DNA from: Clostridia bacterium
GTDB lineage: Bacteria; Bacillota; Clostridia; Oscillospirales; CAG-272
Assembly: GCA_017455945.1 (NCBI GenBank)
Contig: JAFTLM010000192.1
Location: 1 to 12,242, forward strand
Direction: 5' to 3'
DNA length: 12,242 nt
The translations under genes were made by a program, and so were the position numbers. The notes under the pieces were generated by a model. The model searched no databases. It had not been told where the DNA came from and was given only the letters and a program-made list of their open reading frames with translations. Numbering within the stretch: the first letter of the stretch is position 1; each line of letters begins with the position of its first letter. This document shows positions 1-7,751 of the stretch, piece after piece.

Positions 1-1003
1 CAACCACAGAAACAGGCTTTGTGCTTTTTTTCTTTTGCGTTTGGGGCTTTATCTCTTCTGAATGTCCCAGCTCCATATTTTCTATTTTTACGGTCAGGAA
101 CTCGCCAAAGGCTTGCATACGGGTCATCACCTCACCGGGGGTAAAAGTATGAACGTGTATTTTAAGGATATCGTCCTGTTTATACGCCACAATACTCTCT
201 CCGCCAAGCTCCTCCAATACGGAAAGTGCATCTTTTATATCGAAATAAACGGGGTAAACCTTATCCACAGTCAATCTTATCAAAAACTCGGTACAGTAAC
301 CGAATTGCAGCTTGTCGTTCCTTGAAAAACGCTCTATATCGATTGCGTTTTTTTCAACCGACGCAGGCTTATATTCGGGAATCTGTTCTCCGCTCAGGGC
401 ACTGTACATTCCCTCGGCTATATACAGATATCCTGCAGCACCCGAATCAACCACGTCTGCCTCGGCAAGTGCAGGTAATATCTCCTTTGTTGCCGCCAAC
501 GAACGGCGTGCCTCGTCAATATGGAGTTTAAAGAAATCTTCAACCGAAGAATTATCGTCAATATGCGTTGCCGCATATTCGGTACTTTCTCTGAACACTG
601 TAAGTATGGTGCCTTCGGTTGGGTTCATCACCGCCGCATACGACCTTGTTATTCCGTGGCGGTACGCACTTGCAAGTTTCTCGGCATCTACGCTTTCATA
701 CTCCTCAAGACCTTCGGTTATGCCCGCAAATATCTGCGAGAGTATCACGCCCGAATTTCCTCTCGCCGAGAGAAGCACCTTCTTTGAAAAAGCCAAAGAA
801 AGCTCGCCGATTCCGGAAAGCTCCCCATTTCCAAAGCTTTCAAGACCGCCCTCAAGCGTATGAAGCATATTGGTTCCCGTATCGCCGTCCGCTACGGGAA
901 AGACGTTCATCGCGTTAAGCTCGCTCTTATGTGCCGCCAGCAAAGCCGCCCCGCCCGCAAGCATACGTGCATAACATTTTCCGTCAATAGTTTTTGTATT
1001 CAT
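1..1003 (-). CDS. fakA: Fatty-acid kinase catalytic subunit FakA (DAK2/DhaL domain), N-terminal part, cut by window edge
   Basis: FakA phosphorylates fatty acids presented by FakB (DegV-like) carriers so that they can enter phospholipid synthesis. Reading the minus strand from ATG at 1003 gives 334 open residues to the left edge. The DAK2 nucleotide-binding signature lies at residues 33-46 (NVFPVADGDTGTNM, with Asp39, Asp41 and Asn45 as likely Mg/ATP ligands). It is followed by RGNSGVILSQ (81-90), PTEGTILTV (128-136) and VDSGAAGY (185-192). The middle domain shows GYCTEF (235-240) and KIHVHTFTPG (281-290). Cys237 and His283/His285 fit the metal site I recall for staphylococcal FakA. Full-length family members are about 550 residues, so the C-terminal DegV-like part is missing only because of the window edge. 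The start is supported by AGGCGG six bases upstream. The gene diverges from lon. The usual Asp23-family neighbour is not on this side. Confidence 0.9.
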   Translation of the reverse strand, partial: MNTKTIDGKCYARMLAGGAALLAAHKSELNAMNVFPVADGDTGTNMLHTLEGGLESFGNGELSGIGELSLAFSKKVLLSARGNSGVILSQIFAGITEGLEEYESVDAEKLASAYRHGITRSYAAVMNPTEGTILTVFRESTEYAATHIDDNSSVEDFFKLHIDEARRSLAATKEILPALAEADVVDSGAAGYLYIAEGMYSALSGEQIPEYKPASVEKNAIDIERFSRNDKLQFGYCTEFLIRLTVDKVYPVYFDIKDALSVLEELGGESIVAYKQDDILKIHVHTFTPGEVMTRMQAFGEFLTVKIENMELGHSEEIKPQTQKKKSTKPVSVV

Positions 1004-1040
1004 TTTCCACCGCCTGTTCCGCAGATAAGCTCTGCATATT

Positions 1041-1081
1041 AGTCGAATTTGAATTATGGAAACATTTTCACATTTTCGACA
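1041..1081. promoter_or_regulatory. Two Spo0A-box-like heptamers between fakA and lon
   Basis: A perfect core Spo0A box, TGTCGAA, reads on the minus strand at 1081-1075, directly beside the predicted fakA -10. A second copy with one mismatch, AGTCGAA, reads on the plus strand at 1041-1047. The 0A-box consensus is established for Bacillus and Clostridia. Its use here is inference, supported only by the match, the promoter position and the presence of spo0A in the same window. A site just downstream of the fakA -10 would be expected to repress. Confidence 0.35.
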
Positions 1082-1083
1082 AA

Positions 1084-1111
1084 ATTATACAAGTTCTTTA
1101 TAAACTGAAAA
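1084..1111 (-). promoter_or_regulatory. Putative promoter of fakA
   Basis: On the minus strand a perfect -10 TATAAT (1089 to 1084) is preceded at 16 bases by TTTTCA (1111 to 1106), which matches four of six -35 positions. It would give a leader of roughly 70 bases before the fakA start. The -35 is weak, so this may depend on an activator or be one of several starts in this AT-rich stretch. Confidence 0.45.
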
Positions 1112-1171
1112 TAAACTACAGACATTAAGTGAAATAAATTTATAATAAATTGTAAAAATTCAAAAAAAGTA

Positions 1172-1200
1172 TGGAAATTATTCGGAAGCTGTGATATAAT
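1172..1200 (+). promoter_or_regulatory. Promoter of lon (extended -10)
   Basis: TGGAAA (1172-1177, four of six to the -35 consensus) is followed after 17 bases by a perfect TATAAT (1195-1200), which carries the TGn extension (TGA at 1192-1194). Transcription would start near 1207 and give a leader of about 50 bases before the lon start. I saw no CIRCE inverted repeat and no CtsR heptad repeat around it, so classical heat-shock repression is not evident. Confidence 0.7.
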
Positions 1201-1258
1201 ATAATCTGTATATCTATATACTCACACAAAAAATAATCACTTCCGAAAGGTTTTAAAT

Positions 1259-3685
1259 ATGAGCGACTACAACAATTACATAGAAAAAGCCGAAAACCTG
1301 TCACTCCCCGTGATAGTTCTCAACGGTACGGTGGCGTTTCCTTCGGTCAACCTCAGCTTTGAAATAAGCGAAAAGGCTTCAATCGCCGCGGCGAAAGCGG
1401 CTTTGGAAACCAACTCCTTCGTATTGCTTGTAACAAACAAAAACAGCCCCCTCCCCCACGAAAAATTCGACGACCTTTACTCTACCGGCTGCGTGGCAAA
1501 AATCAAGCAATCACTCAAGACCCCCGACAAGCATATGAGACTTATTGTTGAGGGATATTCCCGTGCAAACATCACCAAGTATTCCGATTTTGCCGACTAC
1601 ATTATGGCAGATGCTATCTGCAAGACCATACATCTCAAGGACGACGGTGGGTTTAAGAGCGAGGCTCTCATAAGAGAAGGACTTAATTTGGTGGAGAAAA
1701 TAATAAAGTTCCTCCCCTCTTCCAGCTCGGATCTTCTGATGACGGCAAAAACAATAAAAAATCCCGGATTGTTTGCCGACTTTGTGGCTTCAAACTTTCT
1801 TGTTAAATTCGAGGACAAGCAGACTGTGCTTGAATGCTTTGAGCCAATAGAACGAATTGAATGTCTTATCTTTTTACTCAATAACGAAAGCGATTTGCTT
1901 AACTGTGAATTCGATATTCACCGTCAGGTACGTGAGGCGCTTAACAAGCATCAGCAGGAATATTATCTCAGAGAACAGATAAAGGTTATACGCGAAAAGC
2001 TGGGCGACGATTCCGAATCCGAATGTGATGAATACGATCTCAAAATAGAGGAATCGGCACTTCCCGAAGAACTCAAAGAGAAGCTCTTGAAGGAAAACGC
2101 ACGCATAGCCAAAATGCCTTTTGGAACGGCTGAAGCATCTATTCTCAGGAACTACATAGACGTATGTCTTGACCTTCCCTGGGGCAAGCGTACGAAAGAT
2201 TCGGTAAACATAGCAAAGGCGAAAAAAATTCTTGACGCCGACCACGACGGCCTTGAAAAAGTCAAGGAGCGAATCTTAGAATACCTTGCCGTAAAACAGC
2301 TTTCCCCCGAGCTTAAAAACCAGATAATCTGTCTTGTAGGCCCTCCCGGTGTGGGAAAAACTTCTATTGCTTCGTCCATTGCCCGTGCTATGAACCGCAA
2401 ATACGTGCGTGTTTCGCTGGGCGGTGTGCGTGACGAGGCAGACATAAGAGGTCACAGAAAAACCTATATCGGCGCAATGCCCGGAAGAATAATAAATGCT
2501 CTGACAGAGATAAAAGTGTCAAATCCTCTTATCCTCCTTGACGAGATAGACAAACTGACACGCGACTCCCACGGAGACCCCGCCTCGGCTCTTCTTGAGG
2601 TACTTGACGCCGAGCAGAACAAAAACTTCCGCGACCATTTCGTGGAATACCCCTTCGACCTTTCCGACTGTCTCTTTATTGCAACGGCAAACTCCTACGA
2701 GGGTATTCCCCGTCCTCTGCTTGACAGAATGGAGGTTATTGAACTCAAGATATACACCAAGCGCGAAAAGCTTGAGATAGCCAAGAATCACCTTATCCCC
2801 AAACAGCTCAAGCGTCACGGGCTTACCAAGCGTTCGCTTAAAATAAGCGATGACGCACTTTGCGAAATAATTGATTTTTACACTCGCGAGGCGGGTGTCA
2901 GAAATCTTGAACGCACTGTTGCGGAGCTTTGCAGAAAGGCCGCAAAGAAGATAATAGAAAACAACGTAAAATGCGTGAACATAAGTACCGCAAATCTTGA
3001 AGATTTTCTCGGTGCAAGAAAACTGTTACCCGAAAGCATTTCGGCAGAGGACGAGATTGGCGTTGTCAACGGTCTTGCCTACACAGAGCTTGGAGGCTCT
3101 ATGCTCAAGATAGAGGTTGCAGTGCTTGACGGTACCGGCAAAATAGAGATAACCGGCTCTTTGGGCGAGGTTATGCAGGAATCGGCAAAAATAGCCGTCA
3201 GCTACGTTCGCTCGGTTGCCAAAGAATACGGCATTGACAGCGACTTTTACAAGACCAAGGATATTCACATTCACGCTCCCGAGGGGGCTGTTCCCAAAGA
3301 CGGACCTTCAGCGGGCGTTACTATAACCACCGCTCTTATCAGTGCTCTGACAGGACGCCCTGTCAGACGTGACGTTGCTATGACGGGAGAAATAACCCTC
3401 AGGGGCAACGTACTTGCGATAGGCGGCTTGAAGGAAAAAACAATGGCGGCGTACAACGCAGGCGTAAAGCGTGTTCTTATCCCCGCCGACAATGAAAAAG
3501 ACCTTAACGATATAGACCCGCTCGCAAAGGAAAATCTGGAATTTATTCCTTGCCGCAAGATTGCGGACGTGCTTTCGCAGGCTCTTTGCACCACAACCGC
3601 AGATGAGTCCGCCGCACTTATGTCGGAAAAGCTCCCCGAGCTTTCTCAAAAGGTGGGCGTAGGTGTCAGTGCTTCGTCAAAATAA
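1259..3685 (+). CDS. lon: ATP-dependent protease Lon (LonA type)
   Basis: Cytoplasmic AAA+ serine protease that unfolds and degrades misfolded and short-lived regulatory proteins. The 808 residues carry the full LonA layout. The N-terminal substrate domain is at about 10-200, and a coiled-coil linker is rich in the REQIKVIREKLG type at about 235-270. In the ATPase domain, Walker A is GPPGVGKT (361-368) and Walker B is LILLDEIDKL with Asp428-Glu429. The protease domain has catalytic Ser684 in PKDGPSAG and Lys725 in GGLKEK, giving the Ser-Lys dyad. Length is slightly above the usual 770-800 because of a Ser/Ala/Glu-rich tail of about 25 residues after the protease core. The ATG follows GAAAGG (1245-1250) at eight bases. 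It is the first gene of the long plus-strand cluster, and lon followed by engB is a common Firmicutes arrangement. Confidence 0.98.
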   Translation: MSDYNNYIEKAENLSLPVIVLNGTVAFPSVNLSFEISEKASIAAAKAALETNSFVLLVTNKNSPLPHEKFDDLYSTGCVAKIKQSLKTPDKHMRLIVEGYSRANITKYSDFADYIMADAICKTIHLKDDGGFKSEALIREGLNLVEKIIKFLPSSSSDLLMTAKTIKNPGLFADFVASNFLVKFEDKQTVLECFEPIERIECLIFLLNNESDLLNCEFDIHRQVREALNKHQQEYYLREQIKVIREKLGDDSESECDEYDLKIEESALPEELKEKLLKENARIAKMPFGTAEASILRNYIDVCLDLPWGKRTKDSVNIAKAKKILDADHDGLEKVKERILEYLAVKQLSPELKNQIICLVGPPGVGKTSIASSIARAMNRKYVRVSLGGVRDEADIRGHRKTYIGAMPGRIINALTEIKVSNPLILLDEIDKLTRDSHGDPASALLEVLDAEQNKNFRDHFVEYPFDLSDCLFIATANSYEGIPRPLLDRMEVIELKIYTKREKLEIAKNHLIPKQLKRHGLTKRSLKISDDALCEIIDFYTREAGVRNLERTVAELCRKAAKKIIENNVKCVNISTANLEDFLGARKLLPESISAEDEIGVVNGLAYTELGGSMLKIEVAVLDGTGKIEITGSLGEVMQESAKIAVSYVRSVAKEYGIDSDFYKTKDIHIHAPEGAVPKDGPSAGVTITTALISALTGRPVRRDVAMTGEITLRGNVLAIGGLKEKTMAAYNAGVKRVLIPADNEKDLNDIDPLAKENLEFIPCRKIADVLSQALCTTTADESAALMSEKLPELSQKVGVGVSASSK

Positions 3686-3697
3686 AAGGAGTTTTAT

Positions 3698-4306
3698 ATG
3701 GCGTTGAATCTTCAAAACGTAAATTTAAGAATAAGTGCGGGAAATTCAAAACAATTTCCCACAGACGCAATACCGCAAATTGCTCTTTCGGGGCGTTCAA
3801 ACGTAGGCAAAAGCTCACTCATCAACAATCTTTTGAACCGCAAAAGCCTTGCCAGAGTGAGCTCGTCCCCCGGAAAGACCATAACCATAAATTTCTATGA
3901 CATAGACAAAAAGCTGTTTCTTGTTGACCTGCCGGGCTACGGTTTTGCCAAACGCACCTTCAGCGACAAACAGCAGTGGTCCTCTCTTACCGACGGATAT
4001 TTCACCGAAAACAAGAACATCGACCTTCTTGCGGCGGTCGTTCAACTCATCGACAGCCGTGCGGGTATTACCAAAGACGATGAGATGATGATCGAGTTTA
4101 TGAACTCCGCACAGTTGCCCTATATGATCGTAGTAACCAAGATGGACAAGCTTAACGCCACCGAGAGAAAGGCAAATCTTGAAGCTATCTCGAATCACCC
4201 CGCCATTGCGGAAGGCACACCGATAGTTCCCTATTCGTCCTTGAAAAACGAGGGAAGAAACGAGCTGTGGCGTGAAATTTCAAAATTTGCGGATATAAAG
4301 TTATAA
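3698..4306 (+). CDS. engB: Ribosome biogenesis GTPase EngB (YsxC/YihA)
   Basis: Small TRAFAC-class GTPase needed for maturation of the large ribosomal subunit. At 202 residues it has the family's normal length. The G motifs appear in order: G1 GRSNVGKS (32-39), the G2 threonine in SSPGKT (Thr61), G3 DLPG (77-80) followed by YGFAK, G4 TKMD (147-150) and G5 SSL (180-182). The start is preceded by AAGGAG (3686-3691) six bases away, and only 12 bases separate it from the lon stop, so the two are almost certainly co-transcribed and translated in close succession. Nothing is missing or altered. Confidence 0.97.
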   Translation: MALNLQNVNLRISAGNSKQFPTDAIPQIALSGRSNVGKSSLINNLLNRKSLARVSSSPGKTITINFYDIDKKLFLVDLPGYGFAKRTFSDKQQWSSLTDGYFTENKNIDLLAAVVQLIDSRAGITKDDEMMIEFMNSAQLPYMIVVTKMDKLNATERKANLEAISNHPAIAEGTPIVPYSSLKNEGRNELWREISKFADIKL

Positions 4307-4318
4307 AAGGAGCTTGAG

Positions 4319-5062
4319 ATGTTTTTTAATATAACCCTGAGCGACATTTTAATATGGTTAATGTCCCTGCCTATCGCTCTTCTGGCACTGTCTGTTCACG
4401 AGGCTTCACACGGTCTTATGGCGTACAAGCTGGGAGATCAGACGGCAAGAAATTTCGGCAGACTTACGCTCAATCCCATAAAACACATCGACCCCATCGG
4501 TTTTATCTGTATGGTAATATTCCGATTCGGTTGGGCAAAGCCCGTACCCGTCAATTCCAGGTATTTCAAAAAGCCTCGCCGCGATATGGCACTCACCGCC
4601 GCGGCGGGACCTATATCCAACATTCTGCTTTCGATTATTTTCGCGGCACTTTTGAGGTTTGAAATTTTCCTCTTCAAAGAATTTTTCATAAACGAATTAT
4701 TGAACCCGGGATTTGGCTTCAACGCATTTTCAATTCTTACTTATATGACGTTCATAGGTGTAATGCTCAATATAGGTCTTGCTATATTTAACCTTATACC
4801 CATTCCGCCCTTTGACGGCTCAAGAATCGCATACACATTCCTTCCTGTAAATCTCTATTTCAAGGTAATGCAGTATGAACGCTTCATTATGATCGGTATA
4901 CTGGCACTGATGTTTTGCACTCCGATTTTTGATATGGCAATCAGTCCTGCTATTGAGGGATTGTCAAGCCTTATTATGAACATCTTCGGGTTCTCAAAAT
5001 TTGAAAATTGGTTTTCACTTAACATTATTCTTTCTCACGTCGAAAATTCTCTAATACCATAA
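4319..5062 (+). CDS. Site-2-protease-like membrane metalloprotease (peptidase family M50)
   Basis: Intramembrane zinc protease of the S2P/M50 family, 247 residues. The zinc-binding HExxH is at residues 27-31 (HEASH), inside the first hydrophobic segment. The third ligand is Asp166 in NLIPIPPFDG (158-167), inside a later membrane segment. Other family marks are LNPIKHIDPIG (51-61) and GWAKPVPVN (71-79). Four or more hydrophobic segments are visible (about 10-35, 60-72, 98-115, 138-165 and 190-212). It lacks a PDZ domain and CBS domains, so it belongs to the short M50 group, whose substrates are mostly unknown. It is not specifically SpoIVFB or RseP by anything visible. AAGGAG (4307-4312) precedes the ATG at six bases. 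It lies directly before scpA, a placement common in Clostridia. Confidence 0.92.
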   Translation: MFFNITLSDILIWLMSLPIALLALSVHEASHGLMAYKLGDQTARNFGRLTLNPIKHIDPIGFICMVIFRFGWAKPVPVNSRYFKKPRRDMALTAAAGPISNILLSIIFAALLRFEIFLFKEFFINELLNPGFGFNAFSILTYMTFIGVMLNIGLAIFNLIPIPPFDGSRIAYTFLPVNLYFKVMQYERFIMIGILALMFCTPIFDMAISPAIEGLSSLIMNIFGFSKFENWFSLNIILSHVENSLIP

Positions 5063-5080
5063 AAACGAAAGGCTGTCCGC

Positions 5081-5884
5081 ATGGAATCTTTGACCTACAA
5101 ATTAGAGCAATTTGAGGGGCCTCTTGACCTGTTGCTCTCTCTTATCAGAAAAAACAAAGTTAATATCGAGGATATCCCCATCGTTTTGATATTCGACCAG
5201 TATATGGACTATATCAACGAGGCGAAGAGGCTTGACCTTGACCTTGCCAGCGAATTTATTCTTATGGCGAGTGAGCTTATGCTTATAAAGAGCAAAATGC
5301 TTCTGCCCCGCAACGAAGAGCTTGAGGAAGACCCGAGAAAACAGCTTGCCGATGCCCTTATCAAATACCAACAGGCAAAGGCTGCCGCTATGGTTCTGGC
5401 ACCTATGTACGTGGCGTACAGCGGACGTATGGTCAAGGACACCGACGAAATTTCGGTAGATAAAACCTTTGTGGAAGCTCAGGATCCCGAACAGCTGTGT
5501 CTTGCGGCTCGCCGCATTATGGACTACAACGCTCTTGCCGAGCGTGCAAAGAGCAAAGAACCGTTCACTCCGATGATAAGCAAACCCATCGTTCCGGTCG
5601 AGCTGAAGATTGTGGAAATACTGAACCACCTGGAAGAAAAAGAGCGTGCTTCGCTTGAAACCTTGCTTATGAATTCGGTATCGCTCCCAGATATGATAGC
5701 TATTTTTATAGGAGTGTTGGAGCTTATCAAAATCAACAAAATAAATATCGTGGAAACCGACGAAACCCGAAACGACAGCACGGGTATGATATTCTCCATA
5801 AATGAGGATTACGTTCCCGGCGAAGATTCAACCTCTTCGGAATGGGCTGAAGAGACCGAAAAGGAGGTAGCTACCAATGAATGA
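5081..5884 (+). CDS. scpA: Segregation and condensation protein ScpA (kleisin)
   Basis: Kleisin subunit that bridges the SMC heads and binds ScpB in the condensin-like complex that compacts and segregates the chromosome. The 267 residues begin with the diagnostic FEGPLDLLLSLIRKNKVNI (residues 12-30), continue with the SMC-binding helical region (LASEFILMASELMLIKSKMLLP, about 55-76) and end with a winged-helix region at about 185-235. The extreme C-terminus is a Glu-rich tail. The start has GAAAGG (5067-5072) eight bases upstream. The stop overlaps the scpB start by eight bases, which points to translational coupling and matched amounts of the two partners. Confidence 0.97.
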   Translation: MESLTYKLEQFEGPLDLLLSLIRKNKVNIEDIPIVLIFDQYMDYINEAKRLDLDLASEFILMASELMLIKSKMLLPRNEELEEDPRKQLADALIKYQQAKAAAMVLAPMYVAYSGRMVKDTDEISVDKTFVEAQDPEQLCLAARRIMDYNALAERAKSKEPFTPMISKPIVPVELKIVEILNHLEEKERASLETLLMNSVSLPDMIAIFIGVLELIKINKINIVETDETRNDSTGMIFSINEDYVPGEDSTSSEWAEETEKEVATNE

Positions 5885-6509
5885 ACAAATGGAACAGATA
5901 AATAATATCGGGGCGGCTATTGAGGCAATTCTTTATGCCGCAGGATATCCCGTAAAATACGAAAAACTGTCCGAGGTATTGGGGCTTTCAAAAAAGGATG
6001 TCAAGTCAATAGTTGAACATATGGCTGCCGATTACAACAAGGAAGACTCCAAAAGGGGTATTATGCTGCTTATGTTTGACGACTTCTGCCAATTCTGCAC
6101 CAAAGAGGTCTTTGCACCCTACATACGCGAGGCTCTTGAGATAAGGCGAGGCGGCAACCTTTCGGCATCTTCAATGGAAGTTCTCACGGTTGTGGCGTAC
6201 AATCAGCCCGTAACAAGAAGCTATATTGACACCATAAGAGGCGTTGACAGTAACTACGCCGTCAACTCGTTGATTGACAAAGAGCTTATTAAGGCTGTAG
6301 GAAGGCTTGATGCACCCGGACGTCCTATGCTTTACGGCACTACCGAAAAGTTTTTGCGTGTGTTCGGGCTTGATTCTCTCTCCGATTTGCCCAACACTGA
6401 GCTTACAACTCTCAGTGTAAATATGGATGCCAACGGCGAGGTGGATACCACACAGCTGGTTATGCAGATTCCCATTGACGGAACCGAAGCTAAACCCGAT
6501 GATGAATGA
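5877..6509 (+). CDS. scpB: Segregation and condensation protein ScpB
   Basis: Partner of ScpA in the SMC complex. It forms dimers of tandem winged-helix domains. The 210 residues contain the family core: AAIEAILYAAGYPV (13-26) opens the first winged helix, and LSASSMEVLTVVAYNQPVTR (95-114) with YIDTIRGVDS (116-125) marks the second. GRLDAPGRPMLYGTTEKFL (142-160) follows. The ATG at 5877 sits inside the end of scpA and has a full AAGGAGGT (5861-5868) eight bases upstream, which decides it over the in-frame ATG four codons later. The tail after residue 180 is variable, as is usual. Confidence 0.97.
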   Translation: MNEQMEQINNIGAAIEAILYAAGYPVKYEKLSEVLGLSKKDVKSIVEHMAADYNKEDSKRGIMLLMFDDFCQFCTKEVFAPYIREALEIRRGGNLSASSMEVLTVVAYNQPVTRSYIDTIRGVDSNYAVNSLIDKELIKAVGRLDAPGRPMLYGTTEKFLRVFGLDSLSDLPNTELTTLSVNMDANGEVDTTQLVMQIPIDGTEAKPDDE

Positions 6510-6548
6510 AAGCCGTTAACGTCACAATCCCGAAAGGAATAGATTTAC

Positions 6549-7196
6549 ATGGTTGCACTATGTATCATAGGTGCCGTCCTGCTGTTGCTTATTCTTGTGA
6601 CACTTTTGCCGATTTCACTTTCGGTAAAGTACCGTGACGAGTTTTCACTGACAGCAAAGATAGGCTTTATACCTATAAAAAAGATACCATCCCCAAAAAA
6701 GAAGGTCAAAATTTCCGACTATTCGGTAAAGGCAATAAAAAAGAGGCGAAAAAAGGCGGCAAAGGCAAAAGCCAAAGCCGAAAAAAAGAAAACGCCTCCG
6801 ACGCCTCAAACGAAAAAGGCTCCGAAAAAAAAGAAAAATCTTTTTGACACCCTCAATCTTATAAAAGAGCTTTTGGGCGTAATTATTCCGGGCGTGTGGG
6901 GCAAATTAAAAATAAAAGCTTCAAAGATATCAATCACCGTAGGCTCGGAAGATGCGGCAAAAACCGCACTTCTCTTCTCTGCCGTAAACAACGGCGTGGC
7001 AGGCGTTCTGGCTTATCTTGACAACGCATCGAAAATAAAGGGCTTTAACAGGTCGGAAATATCCGTGCGTGCAGACTTTCTTGCTGAAAACATAAGTGCG
7101 GATATAGATGTTTCGTTTTCTCTGCGCATCGGGCAGATATTAAAAATTTTGTTTGATGCGGCATTAAAATACGTTAAATCAAAAATAAAGAAGTGA
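6549..7196 (+). CDS. ytfI: DUF2953 membrane-anchored protein (YtfI-like)
   Basis: Protein of unknown function, 215 residues. It has one N-terminal membrane segment (about 3-24), then a strongly basic linker at 44-97 holding 23 lysines and two arginines in 54 residues, mixed with Ala and Pro. The C-terminal DUF2953-type domain runs from about 115 and shows SKISITVGSEDAAKTALLFSAV, then ISVRADFLAENISADIDVSFSLRIGQILKI (about 173-202). In Bacillus and Clostridia this family is the fixed upstream neighbour of ytfJ/gerW, as here (12-base gap), which suggests a linked envelope or spore role. AAAGGA (6533-6538) precedes the start. A 39-base gap separates it from scpB. No catalytic motif is visible. 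The name follows neighbourhood plus domain, not a proven function. Confidence 0.82.
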   Translation: MVALCIIGAVLLLLILVTLLPISLSVKYRDEFSLTAKIGFIPIKKIPSPKKKVKISDYSVKAIKKRRKKAAKAKAKAEKKKTPPTPQTKKAPKKKKNLFDTLNLIKELLGVIIPGVWGKLKIKASKISITVGSEDAAKTALLFSAVNNGVAGVLAYLDNASKIKGFNRSEISVRADFLAENISADIDVSFSLRIGQILKILFDAALKYVKSKIKK

Positions 7197-7208
7197 GAGG
7201 AAATTATT

Positions 7209-7691
7209 ATGGCAAACGAAAACAAATTGGAAGAAATTATACGCACGTCTCTTGATAGCATTCGCTCAATGGTTGATGCCAACACAGTTATCGGCTCTCC
7301 CATTGCCACTGAAAACGGCGTTACCATTATCCCCATATCCAAGGTGTCTGTCGGATACGCTTCGGGCGGTCTTGACTTTAACGGAAAGACAAAGAACCCT
7401 GCAGACCCTCAGAACTTCGGTGCGGGCGGCGGAACAGGCGTTTCGGTTAATCCCGTTGGTTTTCTTGTAGTAAAAAGCAACGGAAACGTTGAGATGATAA
7501 ACGTAGGCAAATCCAACACCTCCGCGGCAGACCCCATAGAGCAGATAGTAAGTCTCATTGAGCGTTGCCCCGACATCGCACGCAGAGTAAAAGCGGTTTT
7601 CAAGAAAAGCGACTCTGACAAGGACATCGGACTTGAAATAATAGAGGATAACGCCGACGAAGCTTCCGAGGAAATTCAATCCGACAAATAA
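7209..7691 (+). CDS. ytfJ: GerW/YtfJ family sporulation protein
   Basis: A 160-residue protein of the spore GerW (YtfJ) family, which in Bacillus subtilis is made in the forespore and affects germination. The sequence has the family core: VIGSPIATENGVTIIPISKVSVGYASGG (about 27-54), then a glycine-rich loop FGAGGGTGVSVNPVGFLVV (70-88), followed by a region that supports IEQIVSLIERCPDI. The C-terminus is acidic (Asp/Glu from about residue 138). No signal peptide or membrane segment is seen. A GAGAGGA SD overlaps the stop of the preceding gene, so the pair is probably translationally linked. The family also occurs in bacteria that rarely sporulate, so its presence alone does not prove sporulation. 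Confidence 0.9.
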   Translation: MANENKLEEIIRTSLDSIRSMVDANTVIGSPIATENGVTIIPISKVSVGYASGGLDFNGKTKNPADPQNFGAGGGTGVSVNPVGFLVVKSNGNVEMINVGKSNTSAADPIEQIVSLIERCPDIARRVKAVFKKSDSDKDIGLEIIEDNADEASEEIQSDK

Positions 7692-7702
7692 AAGCATAAA
7701 AA

Positions 7703-7746
7703 GTCCTCATTTTTAATATATTTTAAAATATTACCGCAATGAGGAC
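7703..7746 (+). promoter_or_regulatory. Hairpin covering the dacF ribosome binding site
   Basis: GTCCTCATT (7703-7711) is perfectly complementary to AATGAGGAC (7738-7746), giving a nine-pair stem around a 26-base AU-rich loop. The loop itself holds the palindrome ATATTTTAAAATAT (7718-7731). The right arm contains the GAGG that serves as SD for dacF, seven bases before its ATG. On the plus strand it is followed by A residues, so it is not a plus-strand terminator. A role in hiding the SD is inference. Confidence 0.6.
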
Positions 7747-7751
7747 AAAAA

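Noticed and set aside
312..863. Plus-strand open frame of 183 codons opposite fakA
   Set aside because: It is antisense to a clear FakA frame with all DAK2 motifs; its own translation is Ser-rich and low in recognisable features, and no SD precedes it.
1021..1258. Heat-shock operator (CIRCE or CtsR repeat) ahead of lon
   Set aside because: Looked for because lon is often a stress gene; neither the CIRCE inverted repeat nor GGTCAAA heptads are present.
5102..5629. Minus-strand open frame of 175 codons inside scpA
   Set aside because: Shadow of scpA, which has full family motifs; the antisense product resembles nothing and has no promoter.
7698..7746. The gerW-dacF hairpin as a transcription terminator
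   Set aside because: On the plus strand it is followed by A residues, not T. It would look like a terminator only on the minus strand, where no gene leads into it.
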